64,000 bases of DNA, from contig DCJA01000019.1 in NCBI GenBank assembly GCA_002317175.1, positions 2,238-66,237 of the forward strand. The letters are read 5' to 3'. The translations under genes were made by a program, and so were the position numbers. Shown here piece after piece: positions 31,166-39,909 of this stretch (position 1 is its first letter; each line of letters opens with the position of its first letter). The notes below the pieces were generated by a model. That model did not search any database, was not told the DNA's origin, and was given only the letters and a program-made list of their open reading frames with translations. The stretch is from Lachnospiraceae bacterium UBA1712 (lineage in GTDB: Bacteria > Bacillota > Clostridia > Lachnospirales > Lachnospiraceae).

Positions 31166-31376
31166 CGTTATCGTCCTCCACATACTCGAGGATATCACCC
31201 GGCTGACAATTAAGGGCCTTGCAGATCGAATCTAATGTCGAAAGTCTGACTGCCTTTGCTTTATTATTCTTCAGTATTGAAAGATTCGCCAGCGTAATAT
31301 CAACTTCTCCCGCCAAATCAGTAAGGCCGACTTTTCTTTTTGCCATCATAACATCAAGATTAATTACTATAGCCAT
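31143..31376 (-). CDS. Small XRE/Cro-type helix-turn-helix regulator
   Basis: 77 aa. The helix-turn-helix spans about residues 13-65 (KVGLTDLAGEVDITLANLSIL, then LSTLDSICKALNCQPGDILEY), the form typical of the YozG-like regulators that sit beside DUF2975 genes. AGGAGGCGGAC precedes the ATG. The acidic tail DDNDGDGESE overlaps the start of the downstream membrane protein gene. It likely binds DNA as a local repressor; the target is not visible. Confidence 0.88.
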   Translation of the reverse strand: MAIVINLDVMMAKRKVGLTDLAGEVDITLANLSILKNNKAKAVRLSTLDSICKALNCQPGDILEYVEDDNDGDGESE

Positions 31377-31385
31377 GTCCGCCTC

Positions 31386-31835
31386 CTATATTGTTAAATC
31401 ATTATCTTCTTTGTATTCAATAGCCTTCTCAAACACCTTTCCCAAAACCTTTGAAAATAGTCCAGCTATTATAAATACAACTATAATTGCAAAACATCCT
31501 GGAGTTACATATAACGCCAGACGAATCATGGAGACAATCGCTATTATGAAGCTGTACCATCCCATTCTTTCAAGGCTGGTAACGTTATTCTTCACAAAAC
31601 AGTTTTCTTCCTCAACCGTCTTAAGCATTGATCGTAACTCAAATACTATGAGGCAGGCAAATACACCACTGATTACAAACATAACTGTCTGTATTGGATA
31701 TAGAATCCCTGAAAAATGATTATTTATCTTTCCATACCATTTCAAAAAAAACGGAACTGCTATTGTTGTTGGTATTCCTAATATGCACATCACATTAACT
31801 GCACATTTTGCTAATAATAAATATTTGTCCTTCAT
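31386..31835 (-). CDS. DUF2975 membrane protein
   Basis: A 149-aa protein with four membrane helices (about 8-30, 45-65, 90-110, 118-138). The FELRSMLKTVEEENCFVKNNVTSLERMGW loop is the DUF2975 hallmark (INxF in relatives). I start at ATG 31835 (MKDKYLLLA), matching family length; the frame stays open 49 codons further upstream but that part does not look coding. The nearest strong ribosome site, AAAGGAG (31867-31873), is 31 bases away, with a GC-rich hairpin between it and the ATG. The gene is 9 bases before the XRE gene. Confidence 0.75.
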   Translation of the reverse strand: MKDKYLLLAKCAVNVMCILGIPTTIAVPFFLKWYGKINNHFSGILYPIQTVMFVISGVFACLIVFELRSMLKTVEEENCFVKNNVTSLERMGWYSFIIAIVSMIRLALYVTPGCFAIIVVFIIAGLFSKVLGKVFEKAIEYKEDNDLTI

Positions 31836-32020
31836 AGTATTTTGCAACCGGCCGTCGCCGGTGCATCTCCTTTCACACATGCGCTGAATCCTATTCTCCC
31901 AATCATCCCTCTGCGCAAAGGCACAATAAAAAAGAACGGATATTCTAATAAGAAAAATATCACGTTCTTTTTTGAAAGTCAATAATATTTTATTGTTTTT
32001 CGATAAATAATTTCTGTTTA

Positions 32021-33058
32021 TCAGAAAGTCTTGATTTTGTTAACCATTTTCGCACTAACATATTTGTCATCAGGAAGAAGTATTTCTTCCTTAGAATTCT
32101 TCAAATACATATTGAAAAACTGTACATGGAATCTGTTGAGATTCATGCTCATGGTATCAGATGGCATAATTCCATATATCGGGTTGCTTCTATTTAACAG
32201 CTTATAATCTGTAAACCCTGCATGAGTAAGTTTTTTAAATACAGCATAATATATAGGAGCCTCAGATACTACAAGAGACCTGCTGACAACAGGAATATTA
32301 TCCTCACAGCATATCTGGAAAAAAGGTTTTGTCATAATAAGATCATCATAGTGTCCAAATAGTGCACCATCTATATTCATTCCACAGTTATATCCTTTGT
32401 AATTCTGGCACATATAATAAGCCACATTGCCACCAAAGGAATGTCCTGTAATTCCTATCCCTCTGTCCAGTTCTATATTATCAGCATATCTTTGCTTAAC
32501 TTCCTCAACAATAGTAACTACATCCTTGGCCCAGTCATCTAGTCTGTCAACAAAGAAAGAACCATACTTCTTCTGGAATTCCAAAAACTGCTTATACAAT
32601 TCCACCGGTGTCCCTTTTGCTTTTGTCAGCTTTACCGAAGCCGCCATAGCTGGAATACGTGGTGTCATAATTCTCTTTGAAAGAGTCTTATCAGCCTTTA
32701 TTACTGCTCCAGATTCCATAACAAGTTCAGCCGACTCATACGCATGTCCAACTGATATTACAAAATATCCCTGTGAAGCCAGCTCACAACATAATGAGTT
32801 GTTACTTTCAACAGTAGTACCATACCCGTGATTGTATACTATGATTGGAAATTTCTCATCTGCTGCGGGGTTAACACTATCGTACATATCACCAACGGCC
32901 TTCTTTTTCAAATCAACCTTGGTACTGTTAACCTCCCTTGAAGGATAATAAACACGAGCTGATACCTGTCTGCTTCCTGTACTTGGTCCCAGTGTCTCAA
33001 CTCTGTTTCCATCAACTGCTGATATTATTTTTGTTCCTACAAAATACTTCTCATCCAT
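32021..33058 (-). CDS. Alpha/beta hydrolase, platelet-activating-factor acetylhydrolase-like
   Basis: A 345-aa cytoplasmic-looking serine hydrolase. It has the oxyanion strand IVYNHGYG (about residue 75), nucleophile elbow GITGHSFGGN (about 200-209), then an acidic strand and a late His region (LTHAGFTDY). The RVYYPSREV opening and GYFVISVGHAYESA resemble the PAF-acetylhydrolase/dienelactone hydrolase group acting on esters or lipids; the substrate is unknown. It starts 12 bases after trxA and probably belongs to the same transcript. Confidence 0.8.
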   Translation of the reverse strand: MDEKYFVGTKIISAVDGNRVETLGPSTGSRQVSARVYYPSREVNSTKVDLKKKAVGDMYDSVNPAADEKFPIIVYNHGYGTTVESNNSLCCELASQGYFVISVGHAYESAELVMESGAVIKADKTLSKRIMTPRIPAMAASVKLTKAKGTPVELYKQFLEFQKKYGSFFVDRLDDWAKDVVTIVEEVKQRYADNIELDRGIGITGHSFGGNVAYYMCQNYKGYNCGMNIDGALFGHYDDLIMTKPFFQICCEDNIPVVSRSLVVSEAPIYYAVFKKLTHAGFTDYKLLNRSNPIYGIMPSDTMSMNLNRFHVQFFNMYLKNSKEEILLPDDKYVSAKMVNKIKTF

Positions 33059-33070
33059 AATCCTAATCTA

Positions 33071-33379
33071 TTACTCACCCTTAACAAATGTATCTAATTC
33101 CATCTTGCTGAGTGCACCCACATTTCTTTTAACTGCTTCTCCTCCCTTAAACATCACTAATGTAGGGATAGAAGAAACTTTATTAGCATATGCAAGTTCC
33201 ATCTCGTTATCTATATTAACTTTACACACTTTTATATCTGGATTTTCCTCTGCAAATGCATCCACAATAGGTCCCATCATCTTACATGGGCCACACCAGT
33301 CTGCATAAAAATCCACAATAACTGTATCGGCACTTTTTATCGCTTCATCAAAATTAGCTACATTTAAAACTGTAATCAT
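33071..33379 (-). CDS. trxA: Thioredoxin
   Basis: 102-aa thiol-disulfide oxidoreductase with the active site DWCGPCKMMGP (Cys pair at about 29 and 32), the cis-Pro SIPTLVMFKGG and the expected length. GAAGGAGGTAAAT precedes the ATG. It lies between an inositol-phosphatase-like gene and a hydrolase gene; no thioredoxin reductase is in the window. Confidence 0.96.
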   Translation of the reverse strand: MITVLNVANFDEAIKSADTVIVDFYADWCGPCKMMGPIVDAFAEENPDIKVCKVNIDNEMELAYANKVSSIPTLVMFKGGEAVKRNVGALSKMELDTFVKGE

Positions 33380-33403
33380 ATTTACCTCCTTCTAACTTCT
33401 GTA

Positions 33404-34183
33404 CTAATACAACTGTACAGGAATTTCTTCATACACAATAGACTTTAACCTCTCGAAATTCTCTTTGCTGTTTGCGGCAATTATTCCAGAGGGTTTATTT
33501 AATGGCATTATATCATGAAACATCATCTCACAGAAGCCACCTGCCTCTTTTATTATCAATGATGCTGCTGCATAATCCCAAGCTGATAGTCTAACCTCAA
33601 AATATAGTTCCACTCTTCCCGCTGCAAGCTCGCACATCTCCAGTGCAGCTGTTCCTAATCTTCTAAGGTCATCAGTTTCATTGTATACCTTTTCTATAAT
33701 ATTAAAACAAGGTTTTGCAAATCTTTTATCATAAAGACTCATGGCCGAACATAACATGGATCTGTTCCAGTTCTTATCCGATACCCTGATTTCTTTATCA
33801 TTCAGCCATGCTCCCTTACCCTTCTGGGCCCAAAACATCTCGTCACGATAGGGATTATACACAAGTCCCAGAACAGGCTCCATATTCTCTAACAATGCAA
33901 CTGAAATGACGCTTAATCCCAGGTCTCTTGCAAAATTGGCTGTGCCATCAATAGGATCATTAACCCACATATAACCCTGCGTAGCCTCTGGAACTTCGCC
34001 TTCTTCTCCAAAGAATATACTTCCGGGAAGAATGGCTGTCAGCCTTTCTTCCAGATATGCCTGTACTGATATATCCGCTGTAGTAACAAGATTGGATACA
34101 TCTCCTTTTTCTTTAATCAGGAAGTCTCTCTTCATCATAATCTCAGATGCTTCCCTTATTACCTCTTTAACCTTATCTATCAT
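33404..34183 (-). CDS. Inositol monophosphatase family protein
   Basis: A 259-aa Mg2+/Li+-type phosphatase. The metal-binding motifs are in order: FFGEEGE (about 76-82), WVNDPIDGTANFA (about 93-105) and SAWDYAAASLIIKEAGG (about 200). Substrates of the family include inositol phosphates, 3'-phosphoadenosine phosphate and fructose-1,6-bisphosphate, which the sequence alone does not separate. The ATG at 34183 gives the usual N-terminal helix. It lies 24 bases before trxA. Confidence 0.9.
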   Translation of the reverse strand: MIDKVKEVIREASEIMMKRDFLIKEKGDVSNLVTTADISVQAYLEERLTAILPGSIFFGEEGEVPEATQGYMWVNDPIDGTANFARDLGLSVISVALLENMEPVLGLVYNPYRDEMFWAQKGKGAWLNDKEIRVSDKNWNRSMLCSAMSLYDKRFAKPCFNIIEKVYNETDDLRRLGTAALEMCELAAGRVELYFEVRLSAWDYAAASLIIKEAGGFCEMMFHDIMPLNKPSGIIAANSKENFERLKSIVYEEIPVQLY

Positions 34184-34268
34184 AAACAGACTCCTCTGCT
34201 TTAATTATTTATTCATAAAAGCGGACATCGCAAATGCAACGCCCGCTCACAGTTTTAACTTAATCTCT

Positions 34269-34643
34269 CTATTTATTAATAACTTCCACTGCATAAAGCA
34301 CATGGTGAAGCGTCATATCCGGATTCCTGTCTACTTCTATAAAACAGCCACGGCATAAACCATTAATCTTTCCTTCAAACACCTCTGTAATAACATTCTT
34401 ATCGCCCATACGTTCATTAAGTGTATCCGTGTCAACAAAGGCTATCATCTTCTCAAGATCCTGAGGCATAGTTATATTTTTTATTACAGCAGTTGTCTTC
34501 TCTTTGGCACCCTCATATTCTGCCGACCAGGTATCAATAAACCTGTTTGACTTAATCGCCTCAAGAGTATTGGTGTTCAAATCATAATAATATAAAGATA
34601 TATACATCTCAGATAAAGAGTATAGAATTCTGTAATAATCCAT
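34269..34643 (-). CDS. Stand-alone PAS-like sensory domain protein
   Basis: A 124-aa protein. The pattern (YISLYYYDLNTNTLEAIKS, a helix pair, TDTLNERMGDKNVITEVFEGKINGLCRGCFIEVDR, ending LYAVEVINK) strongly resembles the PAS-type input domain seen before GGDEF domains in many Lachnospiraceae proteins, but no output domain follows: TAA comes directly after VINK. ATG 34643 has GGAGGTAAT upstream. The gene is monocistronic-looking between murA and the phosphatase gene. It may act as a ligand-binding subunit, or be a decayed diguanylate cyclase. Confidence 0.6.
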   Translation of the reverse strand: MDYYRILYSLSEMYISLYYYDLNTNTLEAIKSNRFIDTWSAEYEGAKEKTTAVIKNITMPQDLEKMIAFVDTDTLNERMGDKNVITEVFEGKINGLCRGCFIEVDRNPDMTLHHVLYAVEVINK

Positions 34644-34693
34644 ATTACCTCCAAACATTAGAAACTGTATATATAATACCATATTTTATTACA

Positions 34694-34728
34694 ATAAAAA
34701 AGCCGATGGATTATAGTCCATCAGCTTT
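34694..34728 (-). terminator. Terminator of murA
   Basis: On the minus strand AAAGCTGATGGA, loop, TCCATCGGCTTT (one U-G pair), followed by TTTTTATTG, five bases after the murA stop. Confidence 0.88.
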
Positions 34729-34732
34729 ATTA

Positions 34733-36025
34733 TCATCCTACTTTAAGTTTAAACTTCTGTAATTCTTTTTCGGTACTAACCTTCTCAATCATAGCACCAA
34801 GACCTCTTAGCTTTTCGTCAAAGTCTTCATATCCACGCTCTACATATTTGATATCATCAACTGTAGTAAAGCCCTCTGCTGCAAGACCTGCAAGTACAAG
34901 TGCAGCGCCCGCTCTGAGATCTGGAGCTGATATACTTGCTCCTGTATACTTCTCGACACCATCAATTATGGCCACATTACCTTCAACCTTAATACTGCTG
35001 CCCATACGTGTCAGCTCATCTACATATCTGAATCTGTTTTCAAACAGACTTTCTGTAACAACACTGGTTCCCTGGGACAAGCCAAGCGCAACAGTAATCT
35101 GTGGCTGCATATCTGTTGGGAAACCTGGATATGGCAATGTATTAACGTGTGTATGCTTAAGTCTCTTTGAGGCTACAACTCTTACTGCCTCATCAGATTC
35201 TTCTATTTCACAGCCAATCTCAAGAAGCTTTGAACTTATAGATTCAAGATGCTTTGGAATAACATTTTTTACAGTTATATCACCCTTGGTAATTGCTGCA
35301 GCAAACATAAATGTTCCAGCCTCAATCTGATCAGGAATGATTGCATATTCTGTTCCATGAAGCTTAGCTACACCTTTTATTCTGATAACATCAGTACCAG
35401 CACCTCTTACGCTTGCTCCCATTCTGTTTAAGAAGTTCGCTACGTCTACTACGTGTGGTTCCTTGGCTGCATTCTCTATTATTGTAACGCCTTCAGCCAG
35501 TACAGCCGCCATCATAACATTGATAGTTGCTCCAACAGATACCTTATCCAGATAGATATGTCCGCCTTTTAGGTGGTCTGCCTTTGCAACGATATTACCA
35601 TGTGCTATCTTAACATTTACGCCAAGTGCCTCAAAACCTTTAATATGAAGATCGATTGGTCTGCTTCCGATATTACATCCACCAGGAAGAGCAACCTCAG
35701 CCTCATTATACTTACCAAGCAAAGCTCCAATAAGATAATAAGATGCTCTAATCTTCTTTATGTATTCGTCCTCAACTGCCTGAACACGAATATTCTTTGC
35801 ATTTATCTTTACTGTATGTCTGTCCAAACGTTCAATAACTACTCCGATGCTTTCCATTGCCTGCATCATAACATTGGTATCTCTCACGTCAGGAACATTC
35901 TCTATCAATACTGTATCATCTGTCATAGTAGCAGCAACCAGGATTGGTAATGCGGCATTTTTTGCTCCGCCTATTTCTACCTCTCCAACCAATGGTGCTC
36001 CACCCTTGATCACATATTGTTCCAT
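34733..36025 (-). CDS. murA: UDP-N-acetylglucosamine 1-carboxyvinyltransferase
   Basis: First committed step of peptidoglycan synthesis, adding enolpyruvate to UDP-GlcNAc; target of fosfomycin. The 430-aa sequence has GGAKNAALPIL near residue 19, the catalytic Cys in LPGGCNIGSRPIDLH (about residue 116; the fosfomycin-sensitive form) and FPTDMQPQ (about 300). It is a single gene with its own promoter (36110-36138) and terminator. Firmicutes often carry a second copy, which is not in this window. Confidence 0.96.
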   Translation of the reverse strand: MEQYVIKGGAPLVGEVEIGGAKNAALPILVAATMTDDTVLIENVPDVRDTNVMMQAMESIGVVIERLDRHTVKINAKNIRVQAVEDEYIKKIRASYYLIGALLGKYNEAEVALPGGCNIGSRPIDLHIKGFEALGVNVKIAHGNIVAKADHLKGGHIYLDKVSVGATINVMMAAVLAEGVTIIENAAKEPHVVDVANFLNRMGASVRGAGTDVIRIKGVAKLHGTEYAIIPDQIEAGTFMFAAAITKGDITVKNVIPKHLESISSKLLEIGCEIEESDEAVRVVASKRLKHTHVNTLPYPGFPTDMQPQITVALGLSQGTSVVTESLFENRFRYVDELTRMGSSIKVEGNVAIIDGVEKYTGASISAPDLRAGAALVLAGLAAEGFTTVDDIKYVERGYEDFDEKLRGLGAMIEKVSTEKELQKFKLKVG

Positions 36026-36109
36026 ATCAACCTCTAGGTTAAAACTACATATTGTGCTATATCAAATCTATACTCAAAATATAGTGTTATTACATAAACA
36101 ATCTACTAT

Positions 36110-36138
36110 AGTATACACTCATAGTTGCATTTTGTAAA
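36110..36138 (-). promoter_or_regulatory. Predicted promoter of murA
   Basis: On the minus strand TTTACA, 17 bases, TATACT, about 85 bases upstream of the murA ATG. Confidence 0.65.
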
Positions 36139-36175
36139 TTGAACATATGTACGATTATTTTGTGGCTTTTTTTTC

Positions 36176-36206
36176 AATAAAAATGCGGATGCAAAACGCA
36201 TCCGCA
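36176..36206 (-). terminator. Terminator after the M23 peptidase gene
   Basis: TGCGGATGC and GCATCCGCA with a five-base loop, followed on the minus strand by TTTTTATTG, 6 bases after the stop. Confidence 0.9.
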
Positions 36207-36211
36207 CCATA

Positions 36212-37792
36212 TTAATTAATGTACTTAAGTGGGTTAACAGCAACTCCATTTACTCTGATTTCGAAATGGAGATGTGGTCCAGTACTTACACCCGAGTTAC
36301 CAGAGAGAGCAATCTTATCTCCCTGTCTTACGGTCTGTCCTACACTTACAAGAACCTTGCTTAAGTGTCCGTAACGTGTTTCTTTACCGTCTGGATGCTG
36401 AATATATACAACATAACCGTATCCACTAGCCCAACCAGCCTTAGTAACCTTACCACCTGAAGAAGCATATACTGCTGAGCCCTTGGCAATTGCCCAGTCA
36501 ATACCCTGATGATTAGAGCTTGCTCCCTTGGTAGGAGCATTTCTTCTTCCAAATGTTGATGACATACGTCCACCTGAAATAGGCTTGATATATGTTGGAG
36601 GAATCTTGGTACCACGTTCCACAATCTTTGGAACCGCTTCAAGCATTACCTCTTCTTTGATTACTTCTCTGCTCACTTCCTTATCATTATAATAAGAAAT
36701 CTGAGCTACAATCTTCCTGTGTCCTGCACTAGGCTGCTGAATAGTTACCTTGTCAGTCGTGTACCATTCATCATTGTCCACATAGATTATATCTGCATCA
36801 TAGTCTTCCTCCAGATATTCCTGCTCAACTCTGTCAACAGAAAGCGGAGGCTCAGGATTGGTAATGATAATCTCCTGACCAATTCTGATAGTTGAATTCT
36901 CATCCTCAATAGCTTCATTCATAGCTACAAGCTTCTCGATTGGAATATCTGTTGCATAACTGATTCCAGAAAGAGTATCGCCTGCCTGCACCTCATAGAT
37001 AGTATTCTTATCTTCAGCAGCTGTTATTTCCTCTATAGCTGTATTAACATCAGTAAGCTGAGAATCCTCAAGATATGCATCCACTATTTCGATTGAATTA
37101 TCAAAGGAAATGTTTAAGAGTCCATACTGATAATCATCAAAGCTTTTGCCATCTGCTTCTTCAAGCTTCTCCTCATCTTCCTTGAAAAGCTTTTCAATAC
37201 CAGCTACCGATGCCTCTGAAAAAGAAAAATCTTCTTCAATCATTGTTTCTTTGGCAACAATTTCTGCAGTAAGTGCATTAAGCTCTCGGTTCGGATCCTT
37301 CTTCAAGGTAACCTCATACTCATTGTTAGCATCATACTTGGCTACCGCAGCCTGAAGAACGCTCTTTACATCGTCAAGACTGGCAAGGTTAACAGTAAAG
37401 TTTCCTATCTTCATGGCATATGCAGGCTTTAAACCTTCATGCATACTTTTGCTAAGAACTGTAACCATATTGTCCAAAACTTCTTTATCCGAGTCTATTT
37501 CTCCAAATACAACAGATTTGCCCTCAACCTTAAGTGAAGCCTGTACAAACATCAGTGTATCTGAGCTGCTTGCAATCTCACGTCTGGTTTCAATAAGGAG
37601 TTCCTCAACATCAGTCTGCTTTCCAACCGTACCAACATACTCATCATTAAGGTAGACTGAAAAAATATTATCACCATCCGACTCGTATTTCTTGTACTGT
37701 GGGACAAATATTATGTTTAAAAATATCACTATAAGGGCGACTTTGAGCCTACTGACTCGAAGTCTCTTATAGTGTCTTGTTAACAATTTCAT
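36212..37792 (-). CDS. Cell-wall M23 metallopeptidase with LysM and G5 domains
   Basis: A 526-aa exported endopeptidase that would cleave peptidoglycan cross-bridges. An N-terminal membrane helix (about 17-32) is followed by about 230 residues of linker, a LysM domain (about 265-315, YEVQAGDTLSGISY to IGQEIIITNP), a G5-like segment (about 350-398, ending VERGTKIPP) and an M23 domain (about 405-526). The zinc ligands are present (NHQGIDWA; GPHLHFEI). The module order matches SpoIIQ-like and DipM-like wall hydrolases of clostridia. The gene follows the hendecad-repeat protein gene by 6 bases and ends at a strong terminator. Confidence 0.93.
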   Translation of the reverse strand: MKLLTRHYKRLRVSRLKVALIVIFLNIIFVPQYKKYESDGDNIFSVYLNDEYVGTVGKQTDVEELLIETRREIASSSDTLMFVQASLKVEGKSVVFGEIDSDKEVLDNMVTVLSKSMHEGLKPAYAMKIGNFTVNLASLDDVKSVLQAAVAKYDANNEYEVTLKKDPNRELNALTAEIVAKETMIEEDFSFSEASVAGIEKLFKEDEEKLEEADGKSFDDYQYGLLNISFDNSIEIVDAYLEDSQLTDVNTAIEEITAAEDKNTIYEVQAGDTLSGISYATDIPIEKLVAMNEAIEDENSTIRIGQEIIITNPEPPLSVDRVEQEYLEEDYDADIIYVDNDEWYTTDKVTIQQPSAGHRKIVAQISYYNDKEVSREVIKEEVMLEAVPKIVERGTKIPPTYIKPISGGRMSSTFGRRNAPTKGASSNHQGIDWAIAKGSAVYASSGGKVTKAGWASGYGYVVYIQHPDGKETRYGHLSKVLVSVGQTVRQGDKIALSGNSGVSTGPHLHFEIRVNGVAVNPLKYIN

Positions 37793-37798
37793 TACGAA

Positions 37799-38968
37799 TT
37801 AAAAAACTCCCATGGCGTTAAGAATTAACACTGCGAGAATTATAATATTAAGGGCAAAGTTCACTATTCCAAGTACTAATGGAAGCTTTGAACCGTCCTT
37901 CTGAGATCTCTCAATGTAGCCTCTTATTGCTTTTGTCTGATCTGCCAGGCTGTCATCAACTGCTGCCTGAACATTTCTGTATACTTTGACATTTTCAGTA
38001 TGGATAGCCTCATGCACATCATCAAACTGTGCATCAAGATAAGTCTGATCCATCTGTGGAGCTTCGCCTCTTACTACACCAGCGCTGGCCTCTTTAATCG
38101 CAGCAAGACCATCCTCCACTACCTGCTTAATGTTCTCTGTAGCTTCCATGGAAGCCTGTTTCATACTATCTACGCCTTCAGCTGAAGCGGCTTTCATACC
38201 ATCTACACCCGAATCTGTAACCTGTTTAATATCTGCTGCACTATCCTGTGCTGCCTGTTTGATATCTGCTACGCTGTCCTGTGCAGCCTGCTTAATATCT
38301 GCAACACTAAGTTCTGCAGCTGACTTAATATCCTCTACACTAGCCTCTGAAGCTGACTTAATATCTTCTACACTAGCTTCTGCAGCTGACTTAATATTGT
38401 CCGCAGAACTAGAAACCGCTTCTGCAGCATTTTCACCTGCATTCTTTACGGATTCTACTGCTTCGATAGCAGAAGCTTTTACAGCCTCAACTGCTTCTTC
38501 TGATGAAGCCTTAATAGCAGCACTTACTTCTTCTGAGCCACTCTTAATATCAGATACATTCTCATCTATAGAAGCCTTAACTGACTTAACTGCATCCTCT
38601 GCAGAAATCTTCACTGACAATACTGCATCTTCTGCGGCGTACTTTATAGAGTTAGCAGTTTCCTCTCCAGCTTTTACTATCTCTTCAGATTTACCATCCA
38701 GAGAACTCTTTAACTCTTCCATATCCTCTGCACTGATACCTGCTGTCTTTGTGTCGTCAGCAGTATTCAAACCCTCAAGCATCTCTGTGATCTTTTCAGA
38801 AGATTCAATATTCTTCAGATTAACCTGCTTCATCTGTGCAAGAAGTTCTTCGTATCCAGCAAGTTGTTCTAAAATCTTCTGGTTTTCTCTTGCTTCTGCT
38901 GCTGCATTGGCATTGATCATATCATTTGCTATTGTTTTTTGTGCAAGTTTGTCAATAAAAGTATCCAT
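37799..38968 (-). CDS. Tail-anchored protein with 11-residue (hendecad) amphipathic repeats
   Basis: 389 aa, function unknown. An N-terminal helical part (1-100) leads into about 17 units of 11 residues (examples: ASVEDIKSASE, LSVADIKQAAQ, EGVDSMKQASM), broken by one 7-residue unit. The pattern is the A-V-xx-I/V-K spacing of apolipoprotein- and LEA-like helices. A spacer (about 315-360) and a C-terminal membrane helix (LGIVNFALNIIILAVLILNA) follow. ATG 38968 has GGAGGGAACT upstream. It is the first gene of a probable pair with the M23 peptidase, suggesting an envelope role, perhaps a long rod on the inner face of the membrane. Confidence 0.75.
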   Translation of the reverse strand: MDTFIDKLAQKTIANDMINANAAAEARENQKILEQLAGYEELLAQMKQVNLKNIESSEKITEMLEGLNTADDTKTAGISAEDMEELKSSLDGKSEEIVKAGEETANSIKYAAEDAVLSVKISAEDAVKSVKASIDENVSDIKSGSEEVSAAIKASSEEAVEAVKASAIEAVESVKNAGENAAEAVSSSADNIKSAAEASVEDIKSASEASVEDIKSAAELSVADIKQAAQDSVADIKQAAQDSAADIKQVTDSGVDGMKAASAEGVDSMKQASMEATENIKQVVEDGLAAIKEASAGVVRGEAPQMDQTYLDAQFDDVHEAIHTENVKVYRNVQAAVDDSLADQTKAIRGYIERSQKDGSKLPLVLGIVNFALNIIILAVLILNAMGVF

Positions 38969-39135
38969 AGTTCCCTCCATTTGGTAGTTTTTACTATATA
39001 TTCATACTCTGTTCATAATTTGTTCATAAGCTGTAGCTATAATACATTTATAAGTTGTTACAGATTATAAGTATTTTTTCATAATAGCCCAGGTGCCGCG
39101 AGGTATCTGGGCACTCCTCATTTTATAGACTATTT

Positions 39136-39789
39136 TTAGTATCTGTCGTCTCCCTCATCCGCAAGTGAATGAATCTCATTATTCAGTGATAGCATTCTTG
39201 CATCCAGTGCAGAAACCATATTCGCACATTCCGCCAGCTCCTGCTGAATATGTTCTGGAGCATTACCCTCAAACTTATAATGGATCTTATGCTCAAGACT
39301 CGCCCAGAAATCCATAGCAACAGTTCTGATCTGAATCTCAACCTTTGCCTCCACAATCTTATCAGACAGGAATATTGGAATACTTACTATCATGTGATAG
39401 CTCTTGTATCCACTTGGCTTTGGGTTCTTAATATAGTCTTTGATTGACAACACCTTGATATCGCTCTGGTTGCCTATCATCTCTGCGACATTATAAATAT
39501 CATCTGTAAATGAACAAATAACTCTGATTCCAGCTATATCATTAACATGGTTGACCATATTCTCAATAGTGGACTCGTAACCCTTTTTCTTTAACTTCTT
39601 TACAATACTTTCTGATGATTTTAATCTTGATTTTATATGTTCAATAGGATTGTACCTGTGAACCTGCTGGAATTCATCATTTAATATTTCCAGCTTTGTG
39701 CCAATCTCTTTGAGCGCTGAATTGTATACAAGTACTACTTCCATCCAGCTATCAATCGGATCAGTCTCCCTTACTTTATCGTTTGCCAT
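39136..39789 (-). CDS. Small alarmone synthetase (RelQ/YjbM-type GTP pyrophosphokinase)
   Basis: A 217-aa synthetase-only protein that makes (p)ppGpp from ATP and GTP/GDP in stress. Synthetase motifs are visible: SRLKSSESIVKKLKKKG (about 59-75), NDIAGIRVICSF (about 87), NPKPSGYKSYHMIV (about 128) and VEIQIRTVAMDFWASLEHKI (about 151). No hydrolase domain is present and the length matches RelQ. It stands alone; a GCCCAG/CTGGGC hairpin (about 39089-39118) lies after the stop but lacks a T tract. Confidence 0.93.
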   Translation of the reverse strand: MANDKVRETDPIDSWMEVVLVYNSALKEIGTKLEILNDEFQQVHRYNPIEHIKSRLKSSESIVKKLKKKGYESTIENMVNHVNDIAGIRVICSFTDDIYNVAEMIGNQSDIKVLSIKDYIKNPKPSGYKSYHMIVSIPIFLSDKIVEAKVEIQIRTVAMDFWASLEHKIHYKFEGNAPEHIQQELAECANMVSALDARMLSLNNEIHSLADEGDDRY

Positions 39790-39909
39790 TCATTCCCTTT
39801 CATCTTTGTTCCCACAACACACTAGCTTTTATTATAGCACATTTTATGCTTCTTTTAAACACGGGGCCCTTCCGTCTCTATTGGCAGCTTCGCTCTAAAG
39901 TCTCTGTGC

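Noticed and set aside
38190..38640. CRISPR-like array from short periodic repeats
   Set aside because: The 33-base periodicity is coding (11-residue repeats), with no constant repeats or unique spacers.
38130..38987. 285-codon open frame on the plus strand
   Set aside because: It is the mirror of the hendecad-repeat gene; the repetitive sequence keeps the opposite frame open. No ribosome site, and the Ser/Ala-rich product mirrors the repeat.
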